Shown here: positions 14,207-22,038 of the stretch, piece after piece | Position numbering within the stretch: position 1 is the stretch's first letter | How the letters are laid out: each line of letters opens with the position of its first letter | Assembly: GCA_963548155.1 (NCBI GenBank) | Contig: CAUUTP010000020.1 | Location: 1-25,589 of the forward strand | DNA: 25,589 nucleotides | Reading direction: 5' to 3' | Source: Eikenella sp963548155 | Lineage (GTDB): Bacteria > Pseudomonadota > Gammaproteobacteria > Burkholderiales > Neisseriaceae | Program-made: the position numbers and the translations under genes | The notes under the pieces: generated by a model | What the model was told of the DNA's origin: nothing | The model's database searches: none | What the model saw: the letters and a program-made list of their open reading frames with translations, nothing else

Positions 14207-14944
14207 ATGAAGTTTAGATTGAAGGCGGCAGGCATTCATCTGTTGATTTCGGCAGTGGTTGCTTTAGTCGGTATCGGTTTGGTATTTTGGGTATGGCATC
14301 CTGCACCGCTACAAAAGGCGGTAGGGGTAACGCATATTTTCTTAATGATGCTTGGTATCGATGTGGTGTTGGGGCCATTGCTTACGCTATTGGTAGCTAG
14401 CAGCAAAGAGAAAAAAACGCTGAAGTTTGATTTGAGCGTGATTGCTGCAGTGCAGCTGGCAGCTTATTTATATGGCATGCACACTATTGCAGTTAGCCGA
14501 CCGGTATATCTGGCTTTTGATAAACTAAGGTTTGAGGTGGTGCAGGCGGATTCAGTGGTGCGTGCTGCAGATAAAACGATTTTGCCGGAGTATCAATCTA
14601 ATTCTTTACTTTATCCACAATGGGTGTCGGTACGCCCATATAAGGATGCAGCAGAGCAAAGTCAGCGCACTTTCCTAGAGTTGCAGGAAGGAATTTCTCC
14701 TGCCATGCAGGCAGATCTCTACCGGCCAATCAATGAAGGTTGGGGAGAAATGCTGGAGCGTAAGCACGGATTGGAAGAGTTGAAGCAATATAACTCGGCA
14801 GAGCAGGTGGCTAAAGAATTGGCTGCTTATCCGCAGGCAGATAGTTTTCTGCCGATGAAAGCCCCGGCTGAGGACATGGCTGTGTTGCTGGATAGTAAGC
14901 ATAAACAAGTGTTAGGCATTGTGGATTTAAGACCTTGGAAATAG
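14207..14944 (+). CDS. pilB: PilB, TfpX/TfpZ-type pilin accessory protein
   Basis: A 245-residue inner-membrane protein with about three N-terminal membrane helices (roughly residues 8-30, 40-62 and 75-93) and a periplasmic domain of about 140 residues. It resembles the TfpX/TfpZ/FimB accessory proteins found just downstream of pilin genes, which help pilin assembly. In E. corrodens VA1 the gene at this place is called pilB, and its mutants lost twitching (established knowledge). It is not the PilB/PilF assembly ATPase of other species. GTG 14204 is directly ahead of ATG 14207; either could be used and I take ATG. It lies 44 bp after pilA2, in the same operon. Confidence 0.88.
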   Translation: MKFRLKAAGIHLLISAVVALVGIGLVFWVWHPAPLQKAVGVTHIFLMMLGIDVVLGPLLTLLVASSKEKKTLKFDLSVIAAVQLAAYLYGMHTIAVSRPVYLAFDKLRFEVVQADSVVRAADKTILPEYQSNSLLYPQWVSVRPYKDAAEQSQRTFLELQEGISPAMQADLYRPINEGWGEMLERKHGLEELKQYNSAEQVAKELAAYPQADSFLPMKAPAEDMAVLLDSKHKQVLGIVDLRPWK

Positions 14945-14963
14945 TTGTTGAATGAAAAGATTT

Positions 14964-14997
14964 AGGCTGTTTGGAGTAGTCCAAGCAGCCTATTTTT
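14964..14997 (+). terminator. Rho-independent terminator of the pilA operon
   Basis: AGGCTGTTTGG (14964-14974) pairs with CCAAGCAGCCT (14981-14991) through 11 pairs including one G-U, followed by ATTTTTA. Confidence 0.85.
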
Positions 14998-15032
14998 ATA
15001 GGTGAAGAGGATTTTATTTCATACAAAGCAAG

Positions 15033-15063
15033 TTGGAGTGACTGGAAATGTTTGGCATATAAT
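15033..15063 (+). promoter_or_regulatory. Sigma-70-type promoter of hagA/tehB
   Basis: A perfect TATAAT at 15058-15063 with TTGGAG at 15033-15038 and a 19-bp spacer. It lies between the pil terminator and the gene, giving a leader near 100 nt, so this gene is transcribed apart from the pilins. Confidence 0.55.
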
Positions 15064-15168
15064 ATGAATCTGCCGTTCCGCTTGGCTCTTTGCAAGGGAA
15101 ATGGCGAAGGTTTGCATAGAGTCGCCATAATTATATGGTTGCTTATTTTTCGGCTCAGGAGGGAAGTA

Positions 15169-16032
15169 ATGAATCCAGAACTCATCTGCTACAAAACCAT
15201 GCCGGTATGGGATAAAGCCACTATTCCAGCGGCAGTTTTGTCGCAGCACAACACACAAGTTGGTACTTACGGCAAGCTGCGCGTATTGCGTGGGCGGCTG
15301 AAGTTTTATGAATTGCAAGAAGATGGCGCGGAACTCGCGGAACATGTGTTGCAGCCGGAAAGCGGGGTGTGGACAATTTACCCGCAGGCTTGGCATAAAG
15401 TGGAACCACTGGATGATGATTTTGCCGTGCAGCTGGAATTCCATTGCGAAAAAGCCGACTTTTTCCACAAAAAATACGGCATGACTGCTACCCATTCCGC
15501 CATCCGCGAAGCAGTGCAGACTGTGCCGCCGTGTAAAACGTTGGATTTAGGCTGTGGGCAAGGGCGTAATGCGCTGTTTTTGAGCTTGGCCGGATACGAT
15601 GTGCATGCTGTGGATCACAGCCCGGCGGCAGTAGCTTCAGTGCTGGATATGGCTGCGCGCGAACAGTTGCCGCTGCGGGCGGATGCTTACGATATTAATG
15701 CTGCCGCTTTGAATGAAGATTACGATTTTATCTTTGCCACGGTGGTGTTTATGTTTCTCCAAGCCAACCGTGTGTCGGAGATTATTGCCGATATGCAGGA
15801 GTACACCCGCCCCGGCGGCTATAACTTGATTGTGTCGGCAATGGATACGGCAGACTACCCCTGCCATATGCCATTTTCGTTCACATTTAAAGAAGATGAA
15901 TTGCGGCAGTATTACGCCGGCTGGGAATTGCTGAAATACGAAGAAGCCGTGGGTTCGATGCACGCTACCGATGCGCAAGGGCGGCCGATTCAATTGAAGT
16001 TTGTGACGATGTTGGCGAAAAAGCCCAGTTGA
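15169..16032 (+). CDS. tehB: TehB-type SAM-dependent methyltransferase (HagA)
   Basis: A 287-residue protein, the length of Haemophilus influenzae TehB. An N-terminal DUF1971-like cupin domain (about 10-93) precedes a class I methyltransferase with motif I LDLGCGQG (125-132). TehB methylates tellurite and similar ions to less toxic volatile forms. In E. corrodens the gene at this place is named hagA; its loss did not affect pili (established knowledge). ATG 15169 follows AGGAGG (15157-15162) and starts at the conserved PELICYKTMPVWD, so the open frame back to 15052 is not used. Confidence 0.92.
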   Translation: MNPELICYKTMPVWDKATIPAAVLSQHNTQVGTYGKLRVLRGRLKFYELQEDGAELAEHVLQPESGVWTIYPQAWHKVEPLDDDFAVQLEFHCEKADFFHKKYGMTATHSAIREAVQTVPPCKTLDLGCGQGRNALFLSLAGYDVHAVDHSPAAVASVLDMAAREQLPLRADAYDINAAALNEDYDFIFATVVFMFLQANRVSEIIADMQEYTRPGGYNLIVSAMDTADYPCHMPFSFTFKEDELRQYYAGWELLKYEEAVGSMHATDAQGRPIQLKFVTMLAKKPS

Positions 16033-16057
16033 ATGAGTTTGTATTTTGCATGCAAAG

Positions 16058-16087
16058 AAGGCTACCTGAAAACTTTCAGGTAGCCTT
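16058..16087. terminator. Inverted eikDUS terminator, bidirectional
   Basis: A 14-bp stem (16058-16071 with 16074-16087) with a 2-nt loop and T/A runs on both sides. It is shared by convergent tehB and the ABC exporter gene. Confidence 0.8.
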
Positions 16088-16100
16088 TATTCATGTTTGT

Positions 16101-17990
16101 TCAATAGCCAGCAGACTTTAACTCCTTCTCAAGCATCTGCCCAGCCTCTGGCTCTTTCACACTGAGAAAACCGCCGCTTTGATGTGCCCACAGGCTGGCG
16201 TAGAGGCCGCCCTTGGCTAAGAGCTCGGCGTGGCTGCCTTCTTCCACGATGCGGCCTTTATCGAGTACGATGAGGCGATCCATGGCTGCGATGGTGGAGA
16301 GACGGTGGGCGATGGCAATAACGGTTTTGCCTTCCATCATGGTATCGAGGCTTTCTTGGATGGCGGCTTCCACTTCGGAATCGAGCGCGCTGGTGGCTTC
16401 GTCTAAAAGCAGAATCGGCGCGTCTTTGAGCATCACACGGGCGATAGCGATGCGTTGGCGCTGGCCGCCGGAAAGCTTCACGCCGCGCTCGCCCACGTGG
16501 GCATCGTAGCCTTTGCGGCCTTTGGCGTCGGAAAGCTGGGGGATGAATTCGGCGGCTTCGGCGCGGCGGGCGGCTTGCAACATATCTTCTTCGGTGGCAT
16601 CGGGGCGGCCGTAGACGATGTTGTCGCGTACCGAGCGGTGCAGCAGGCTGGTGTCTTGCGTGACCAGGCCGATTTGCGCACGTAGGCTTTCTTGGGTAAC
16701 GCTGTCGATATTTTGCCCGTCGATGCAGATTTGACCGCTTTGTGGCTCGTAGAAGCGCAATAGCAGGTTCACAATAGTGGATTTGCCGGCACCGCTGCGG
16801 CCGATGAGGCCAACTTTTTCGCCGGGGCGAATGTGCAGACTGAAACCGTTGAGCAGGGGTTTGCCAGACTCATAAGAGAAATCGATGTGGTTGAAGCAGA
16901 TTTCGCCTTTGTTCACCAACAGGGGCTTGGCTTCGGGCTTATCGAGGATGGTTTGCGGCTTGGAAAGCGTGCCCATGCCGTCGGCCACGGTGCCGATATT
17001 CTCAAACAGGCGGGCGGATTCCCACATGATGTATTGCGAGAGCCCGTTCACGCGCAGCGCCATGGCAGTGGCGGTGGCCACAGCGCCCACGCCTACTTGG
17101 CCATTGTGCCACAGCCAAATACCGAGCACGGCGGTAGAAAGGGTAAGCATGGTGTTGACCGCAGCGCTGGCGCTGTAGAGCAGCGTGGCCAGCCGCATTT
17201 GAGCGTGCACGGTGACCATAAATTCTTCCATCGAGCGGCGGGCATAATCAGCTTCGCGCGCACCGTGGGAGAAGAGCTTCACTGTGGCGATGTTGGCGTA
17301 GGCATCGGTAACGCGGCCGGTCATCAGCGAGCGGGCATCGGCCTGTCGGGCGGCGGTTTGGCCGAGCCTGGGAATCAGAAAGCGCATTACCAGGCTGAAG
17401 CCGATGAGCCAGCCCACAAAAGGCAGCAGCAGCCAGCTATCCAGCGCCACCAGAATCACGCCGGAAGTGATGAAATACACCAGCACATACATCACCATAT
17501 CGGCGATGGTCATCACCGTGTCACGCACGGCCAGCGCAGTTTGCATCACTTTAGCCGACACGCGGCCGGCAAATTCGTCTTGATAAAAACTAAGCGATTG
17601 GCCAAGCATCAGGCGGTGGAAATTCCAGCGCAGGCGCATGGGAAACACCCCCTGCAATACCTGTAGGCGGATGGAGGAAGTAAAAAACGTCCAAATCACC
17701 AGCACCACCATCAGCACCCCCATGCCAACGAGCGCCAAGCCTTTTTCGGCAAACAGCGTCTCGGGCGTATAGCGGCCGAGCCAATCGACGATTTTGCCGA
17801 TAAATTGAAACAGCAAGGCTTCGCCAATGCCGATGCCGCCGGAGAGCAGTGCCAGCAGCACGAGCCAGCCGCGTACACCTTCGAGATTGCTCCAAATGAA
17901 GCCAAACAGCCCGTTGCGCGGGGTTTTCGGCTCGCTGGCAGGATAGGGATCGACGCGGTTTTCAAACCAGGAGAATAAGCGGTTAAACAT
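16101..17990 (-). CDS. ABC transporter, fused permease and ATPase (ABCB/MsbA-like exporter)
   Basis: A 629-residue half-transporter working as a homodimer or heterodimer in the inner membrane. The six-helix membrane domain spans about residues 40-330. The ATPase domain has Walker A GRSGAGKST (397-405), Q-loop Gln445, signature LSGGQ (506-510), Walker B ILLLDEATSALD (526-537) and H-loop His562. The cargo may be a lipid, peptide or drug; sequence does not say. ATG 17990 is taken; the frame extends 11 codons to a TTG but MFNRLFSWFENRVDPYP is the likely true N-terminus. It is monocistronic. Confidence 0.93.
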   Translation of the reverse strand: MFNRLFSWFENRVDPYPASEPKTPRNGLFGFIWSNLEGVRGWLVLLALLSGGIGIGEALLFQFIGKIVDWLGRYTPETLFAEKGLALVGMGVLMVVLVIWTFFTSSIRLQVLQGVFPMRLRWNFHRLMLGQSLSFYQDEFAGRVSAKVMQTALAVRDTVMTIADMVMYVLVYFITSGVILVALDSWLLLPFVGWLIGFSLVMRFLIPRLGQTAARQADARSLMTGRVTDAYANIATVKLFSHGAREADYARRSMEEFMVTVHAQMRLATLLYSASAAVNTMLTLSTAVLGIWLWHNGQVGVGAVATATAMALRVNGLSQYIMWESARLFENIGTVADGMGTLSKPQTILDKPEAKPLLVNKGEICFNHIDFSYESGKPLLNGFSLHIRPGEKVGLIGRSGAGKSTIVNLLLRFYEPQSGQICIDGQNIDSVTQESLRAQIGLVTQDTSLLHRSVRDNIVYGRPDATEEDMLQAARRAEAAEFIPQLSDAKGRKGYDAHVGERGVKLSGGQRQRIAIARVMLKDAPILLLDEATSALDSEVEAAIQESLDTMMEGKTVIAIAHRLSTIAAMDRLIVLDKGRIVEEGSHAELLAKGGLYASLWAHQSGGFLSVKEPEAGQMLEKELKSAGY

Positions 17991-18039
17991 GGTGTGGTGC
18001 TTTATATTTAAAATGGAATTCAAATTTTAGCTTTAGCCG

Positions 18040-18085
18040 AGACTGATGTTTTGGCTTCGTTGAAGCTCACGCTTTCAGGTAGCCT
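18040..18085. repeat. DUS-linked modular repeat, copy 4 (short)
   Basis: TGATGTTTTGGCTTCGTTGA and AGCTCACGCTTTCAGGTAGC: the short form, running into the DUS at 18074-18085. Confidence 0.7.
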
Positions 18086-18106
18086 ATGTGATTGAGGCTA
18101 CCTGAA
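18074..18106. repeat. Head-to-head eikDUS pair
   Basis: TTCAGGTAGCCT (18074-18085) and AGGCTACCTGAA (18095-18106) separated by 9 bp form a 12-bp hairpin. It lies upstream of, not behind, the ABC gene. Confidence 0.75.
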
Positions 18107-18255
18107 AAATATGGCTGCCCGAGTGGTATTCAAGAGCGGCTAAAAAGACGGCTATCATAACAGAAACAGAAGGCTGGGCACAAAACGGGGTTAGGACGCT
18201 GGGCAATAATACGCGGCATACTAGGCAAGCGGATGCCGGCCATAGCCAATCATTC

Positions 18256-18312
18256 AGGCTACCTGAAAGCACGGTTTAACAAAATAAAATTCCGGCCGTT
18301 TTCAGGTAGCCT
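18256..18312. repeat. Inverted eikDUS pair, wide loop
   Basis: Exact copies at 18256-18267 (+) and 18301-18312 (-) around 33 bp that is itself partly complementary. Confidence 0.75.
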
Positions 18313-18478
18313 CAATCTCGAGACAAGCCGCCACGTGGCATACATTGCAAAACTGGTTGTATAGCGGCTTCTGTTTTGCCGTTTTGGCAGCCAGAGGCCC
18401 AGTGGATGTCGAAAGAGTTTTGAAGTTTGCAGAGCGGGCTGTTGGAGGGAGTGAGAATAGGATATTGAATGAAGTAAA

Positions 18479-18560
18479 AGGCTACCTGAAACTTTAGCTA
18501 CGCAGAAACTTCGCTGCGCCACGTTTTAACTCCGTTGAAGCTTACGCTTTCAGGTAGCCT
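18479..18560. repeat. DUS-bracketed modular repeat, copy 5; also terminator of the Lrp gene
   Basis: An 82-bp unit with an exact DUS at each end in inverted orientation (18479-18490 and 18549-18560). Inside are AGCTACGCAGAAACTTCGCT and AACTCCGTTGAAGCTTACGC. It is the cleanest copy and ends 5 bp after the stop of the Lrp gene. Confidence 0.8.
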
Positions 18561-18565
18561 TTGGT

Positions 18566-19060
18566 TTAATCTTCCCAATCTTCCAGCGCCAGCGGCCCGT
18601 TTTCCTTCACTTCCTCCATCACCACATAGCTGCGGCTCTCTACCGCGGAAGGCAGTTGCAGCAGGATTTTGCCGAGCATGTCGCGATAGGCGGACATATC
18701 TTGCAGGCGAACCTTGATGAGGTAGTCGTATTCGCCGGACACGAGGTGGCATTCGAGGATTTGCGGGATTTTCAGCACTTCGCGGCGGAATTCTTCAAAA
18801 ATATCGCCAGATTTGGAATGCAGTTTGATTTCCACGAACACCAGCAAGCCGTAGCCCAAGCGGGCGGGGTTGAGGCGGGCGTGGTAGCCGCTGATGTAGC
18901 CGTCGCGCTCCAAGCGGCGCACGCGTTCGGTTACGGGGGTGGCAGACAGGCCGACGCGTTCGGCCAGCTCGGTCATGCTCAGGCGGGCGTTTTCCTGCAA
19001 GAGCTTGAGGATGCGGCGGTCGATGCTGTCGGCTTCTTTGAAGGTGGGGCGGTTGGGCAT
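18566..19060 (-). CDS. Lrp/AsnC family transcriptional regulator
   Basis: A 164-residue feast/famine regulator. The N-terminal helix-turn-helix (about 12-60: IDRRILKLLQENARLSMTELAERVGLS) is followed by an amino-acid-binding RAM domain (about 72-150) with SGEYDYLIKV. Such proteins form octamers and sense leucine, methionine or other amino acids. The close Lrp-like sequence suggests a global role, but targets cannot be read here. AGGAGA precedes ATG 19060 by 6 nt. Its promoter region is occupied by a degenerate Correia-like element, so its regulation may have been rewired. Confidence 0.93.
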   Translation of the reverse strand: MPNRPTFKEADSIDRRILKLLQENARLSMTELAERVGLSATPVTERVRRLERDGYISGYHARLNPARLGYGLLVFVEIKLHSKSGDIFEEFRREVLKIPQILECHLVSGEYDYLIKVRLQDMSAYRDMLGKILLQLPSAVESRSYVVMEEVKENGPLALEDWED

Positions 19061-19076
19061 GGGCTTCTCCTATCAT

Positions 19077-19174
19077 TATCGTGATTGAAATAAGAATGCT
19101 GCTGCGTTGCCTGGCCGTACGTGGGAGCCGTCTACGACCAGTCGCTTCGTCCTATTCTTATTTTAATCCGCTAT
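19077..19174. mobile_element. Degenerate Correia-like element
   Basis: GATTGAAATAAGAAT at the left and ATTCTTATTTTAATC at the right are inverted repeats with one mismatch. The right edge CCGCTAT, with GTCCTATTC and CGTCTACGAC inside, keeps the Correia layout. It is more diverged than the other three elements. It reaches into the leader of the Lrp gene. Confidence 0.5.
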
Positions 19175-19200
19175 GAAAGCACTTCTCTGTAGTTTCAAAT

Positions 19201-19233
19201 AAAGGCTACCTGAAACTTTTTCAGGTAGCCTTT
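19201..19233. terminator. Inverted eikDUS hairpin after pnp
   Basis: A 15-bp stem (19201-19215 with 19219-19233), 3-nt loop and flanking A/T runs. It is the probable pnp terminator, now about 170 bp from the stop because the 151-bp element lies between. Confidence 0.75.
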
Positions 19234-19242
19234 GCTTTATCC

Positions 19243-19393
19243 AGGGTCTGTTGACATTTAATTTTCCAAATGGATTTTTGTCCCCAAGGCGGAAACCGCA
19301 GCAAGGTTGGATACCTTGCGAGGATTTCCAACGTGGAAGATGCTGCCTTGGGGGGCAAAAAGACACGGAAACTCTTAAGTGTCGACAGACCCT
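19243..19393. mobile_element. Palindromic MITE-like element, 151 bp
   Basis: The ends AGGGTCTGTTGACATTTAA (19243-19261) and the complement of AGGGTCTGTCGACACTTAA (right end 19393) match at 17 of 19. Similarity continues inward for about 50 bp per side (CCCCAAGGCGG against its counterpart). Inside is a 7-bp hairpin GCAAGGT/ACCTTGC (19301-19319). It has no coding capacity. The ends look like an IS terminus, so it may be mobilised by an IS elsewhere in the genome. No clear target duplication is seen. Confidence 0.65.
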
Positions 19394-19404
19394 ACAGCCT
19401 GCGT

Positions 19405-21510
19405 TTATTGCTCGCGGGTTTGATCCAGCAGGGCTTTCATGGAGAGGCGAACGCGGCCGCGGTCGTCCACTTCCAGCGCTTTCACGCGCACGTTTTGGCC
19501 GACTCTGAGGTAGTCGTTCACGTCTTTCACGCGCTCGTGGGCGATTTGGCTGATGTGCACCAAGCCGTCTTTGCCGGGCATTACGGATACGATGGCGCCA
19601 ACGTTGTTATCCAAAATCTTAATCACCACGCCGTTATACACTTGGCCCACTTCCACTTCGGCAGTGATTTCTTCGATGCGTTTGCGGGCGGCTTCCACGG
19701 CTTCCACGTTCACGGCGGCGATGGTGATGGTGCCGTCGTCTTCAATGTTGATTTCGGTGCCGGTTTCGGCGGTGAGGGCGCGGATGGTTTCGCCGCCTTT
19801 GCCGATAACGTCGCGGATTTTGTCTTGGTTAATCTTCATGGTGAAGAGGCGCGGCGCGTGCTGCGAGAGCTCCTGCGGGCCGGCCACGGCGGCTTTCATC
19901 TGCTCGAGGATGTGCAGGCGGGCTTCTTTGGCTTGTGCCAAGGCAATCTGCATGATTTCTTTGGTGATGCCTTGGATTTTGATGTCCATCTGCAGGGCGG
20001 TAACGCCTTCGGTAGTGCCGGCCACTTTGAAGTCCATATCGCCGAGGTGGTCTTCATCACCCAAGATGTCGGTGAGCACGGCGAATTTGTTGCCTTCCAA
20101 AATCAGACCCATGGCAATACCGGCCACGTGGGCTTTGAGCGGCACGCCGGCGGAGAGCAGGCTCAAGCAGCCGCCGCACACGGAGGCCATGGAAGAAGAG
20201 CCGTTGGATTCGGTGATTTCAGACACCACGCGCATGGTGTAGCTGAATTCTTCGGGCGTGGGCAACACGCCGAGCAGGGCGCGTTTGGCCAGGCGGCCGT
20301 GGCCGATTTCGCGGCGTTTGGGCGCGCCCATGCGGCCGCATTCGCCGGTTGAATAGGGCGGGAAGTTGTAGTGCAGCATGAAGCGGTCGGTGTATTCGCC
20401 GCTCAAGGCATCAATGATTTGCTCGTCGCGCTGGGTGCCGAGGGTGGCCACGGCCAGGGCTTGGGTTTCGCCACGGGTGAAGAGGGCGGAGCCGTGGGTG
20501 CGCGGCAGCACGCCGGTTTGGATGCTGATGGGGCGCACGGTGCGGGTGTCGCGGCCGTCGATGCGCGGCTGGCCGGCCAGAATCTGGCTGCGCACCACGT
20601 TGGCTTCCAAATGTTTGAAGATGCCTTTGATTTGGTTGGCGGCCAGGGTGTCGGTGTCTTCCGTGATCAGCGCGGCTTCCACAGCAGCCCAGGCTTCGTC
20701 CAGCTTGGCGGTGCGAGCCTGTTTTTGGCGGATTTTGAAAGCTTCGGCCACGGTTTGACCGGCAATTTCCTGCACTTTGGCCACCAGGGCGGCATCGGTT
20801 TCGGGCGCTTTCCAGTCCCACACTTCGGGGTTGACCGCATCGGCCAGCTCGTTGATGGCGCGGATAACGGCCTGCATTTCATTGTGGCCGTATACCACGG
20901 CGCCGAGCATCACGTCTTCGGGCAGGATTTGGGCTTCGGATTCCACCATCAGCACGGCTTGTGCAGTACCGGCCACCACCAAATCCAGCTGTGATTTGGC
21001 CAGCTGGGTTTTGGTCGGGTTCAGCACGTATTCGCCGTTCAGGTAACCCACGCGGGCGGCGCCGATGGGGCCGGCGAAAGGCACGCCGCTCAACACCAGC
21101 GCGGCAGAAGCGCCGATCATGGCGGGGATGTCGGAATCGATTTCCGGATCAACCGATACCACCGTGGCCACGATTTGGATGTCGTGGAAGAAGCCTTCGG
21201 GGAACAGCGGGCGGATGGGGCGGTCGATCAGGCGGCTGGTGAGGATTTCTTTTTCGCTCTGTTTGCCTTCGCGCTTGAAGAAGCCGCCGGGGATTTTGCC
21301 TGCGGCATAGGTACGCTCCAGATAATCCACGGTGAGCGGGAAGAAATCCTGCCCGGCTTTCACTTCTTTATTGGCGGTAACGGCCACCAGCACCACGGTT
21401 TCACCCATGGATACTTTTACCGCGCCCGCAGCCTGGCGGGCGATTTCGCCGGTTTCGATGGTAACGGTGTGCTGGCCGTATTGGAAGGATTTGACGTGTT
21501 TGTTAAACAT
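19405..21510 (-). CDS. pnp: Polyribonucleotide nucleotidyltransferase (PNPase)
   Basis: A 701-residue phosphorolytic 3'-5' exoribonuclease, trimeric and part of the RNA degradosome in many bacteria. Two RNase PH domains (about 10-225 and 310-545) flank an alpha-helical linker. A KH domain (about 552-610, DVIGKGGETIRAL) and an S1 domain (about 620-690, GKDGLVHISQIA) follow. Length is close to E. coli (711). ATG 21510 has AAAGGAA 6-12 nt upstream. In many bacteria rpsO lies directly upstream of pnp; here it does not, and the leader region holds repeats instead. Confidence 0.97.
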   Translation of the reverse strand: MFNKHVKSFQYGQHTVTIETGEIARQAAGAVKVSMGETVVLVAVTANKEVKAGQDFFPLTVDYLERTYAAGKIPGGFFKREGKQSEKEILTSRLIDRPIRPLFPEGFFHDIQIVATVVSVDPEIDSDIPAMIGASAALVLSGVPFAGPIGAARVGYLNGEYVLNPTKTQLAKSQLDLVVAGTAQAVLMVESEAQILPEDVMLGAVVYGHNEMQAVIRAINELADAVNPEVWDWKAPETDAALVAKVQEIAGQTVAEAFKIRQKQARTAKLDEAWAAVEAALITEDTDTLAANQIKGIFKHLEANVVRSQILAGQPRIDGRDTRTVRPISIQTGVLPRTHGSALFTRGETQALAVATLGTQRDEQIIDALSGEYTDRFMLHYNFPPYSTGECGRMGAPKRREIGHGRLAKRALLGVLPTPEEFSYTMRVVSEITESNGSSSMASVCGGCLSLLSAGVPLKAHVAGIAMGLILEGNKFAVLTDILGDEDHLGDMDFKVAGTTEGVTALQMDIKIQGITKEIMQIALAQAKEARLHILEQMKAAVAGPQELSQHAPRLFTMKINQDKIRDVIGKGGETIRALTAETGTEINIEDDGTITIAAVNVEAVEAARKRIEEITAEVEVGQVYNGVVIKILDNNVGAIVSVMPGKDGLVHISQIAHERVKDVNDYLRVGQNVRVKALEVDDRGRVRLSMKALLDQTREQ

Positions 21511-21630
21511 TAAGATTCCTTTAGGAAAAGGCCGCTGCCGCTAAAACACTAAGCATAAGCCCGCACAGACGCAGGCGCATGGTTAGGGTTTCAGACAGGC
21601 AGGGCAGGTTGGAAATAAAATAAAGGCTTG

Positions 21631-21642
21631 AGGCTGCCTGAA
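21631..21642 (+). repeat. Variant DUS (Simonsiella-type dialect)
   Basis: AGGCTGCCTGAA differs from the eikDUS at one base and equals the dialect described for Simonsiella. It may be either a mutated local copy or an import. Confidence 0.6.
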
Positions 21643-21665
21643 AGCGCAGCCCGAAACCGGCGCGC

Positions 21666-21674
21666 ATTCTAACA
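21666..21674 (-). promoter_or_regulatory. Candidate extended -10 promoter of pnp
   Basis: On the minus strand TGTTAGAAT fits an extended -10 (TGnTATAAT) followed by a GC-rich stretch. No good -35 is visible. It would give a leader of about 150 nt and place the Correia element upstream of the start. Confidence 0.4.
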
Positions 21675-21707
21675 CGCTGCCGGGCAGATTGCACTGTATA
21701 AACAAGA

Positions 21708-21811
21708 TATAGTGAATTAACAAAAACCAGTACAGCGTTGGCTCGCCTTGCCGTAACGTGTGTACTGTCTGCGGCTCGCCGCCTAGTCCTGATTTTTGTT
21801 AATCCACTATA
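21708..21811. mobile_element. Correia-type element (CREE/NEMIS-like), 104 bp
   Basis: TATAGTGAATTAACAAAAAC at the left and GATTTTTGTTAATCCACTAT at the right form about 24-bp inverted repeats. The interior matches the other two copies in reverse orientation. The termini (AACAAAAA) are closer to the classical Neisseria Correia ends than those of the 7049 and 24331 copies. Confidence 0.88.
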
Positions 21812-21843
21812 ACTTCGTTGAAGTTTGCGCTTTCAGGTAGCCT
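21811..21843. repeat. DUS-linked modular repeat, copy 6 (short)
   Basis: AACTTCGTTGAAGTTTGCGC running into an exact inverted DUS (21832-21843), directly against the Correia element. Confidence 0.7.
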
Positions 21844-21932
21844 GCCGTCCGTCTTTTCCGCTACAAAAGCAGGCGGCCATACTTGCTGCGGTGCGGACAA
21901 ACACGATAGGAGTGCTCGTGTTCCGTATTGCA

Positions 21933-21944
21933 AGGCTACCTGAA
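21933..21944 (+). repeat. eikDUS
   Basis: Exact copy about 95 bp before the yccS start. Confidence 0.9.
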
Positions 21945-22038
21945 AACCCTGCCCCACTGCTGAAGGTGCAGCCGTATCATGCCGCGCCCGCCTGCGCTAA
22001 AATACAGCCCTTTCCCACTCATCCTTTATTTATCCACC

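Larger units (their letters stand above)
17991..18565. other. Long repeat-rich interval upstream of the ABC exporter
   Basis: No gene on either strand. Six eikDUS copies are arranged as three inverted pairs, with two modular-repeat copies. The stretch 18110-18250 and the AT-rich 18320-18478 show nothing I recognise. Confidence 0.6.
19061..19404. other. Interval between the Lrp gene and the pnp stop
   Basis: Fully occupied by repeats: a degenerate Correia-like element, a DUS hairpin and a MITE-like palindrome. No gene. Confidence 0.65.
21511..22038. other. Divergent interval between pnp and yccS
   Basis: No gene. It contains variant uptake sequences (21590-21642), a candidate pnp promoter, a Correia element, a short modular repeat and two exact eikDUS copies. 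Confidence 0.6.

Noticed and set aside
15052..15168. Extended N-terminus of the TehB-type protein
   Set aside because: The segment covers a clear promoter, and the strong ribosome site points to ATG 15169.
18110..18250. Possible RNA gene in the ABC exporter upstream region
   Set aside because: I could not build a tRNA cloverleaf or other convincing fold from it.
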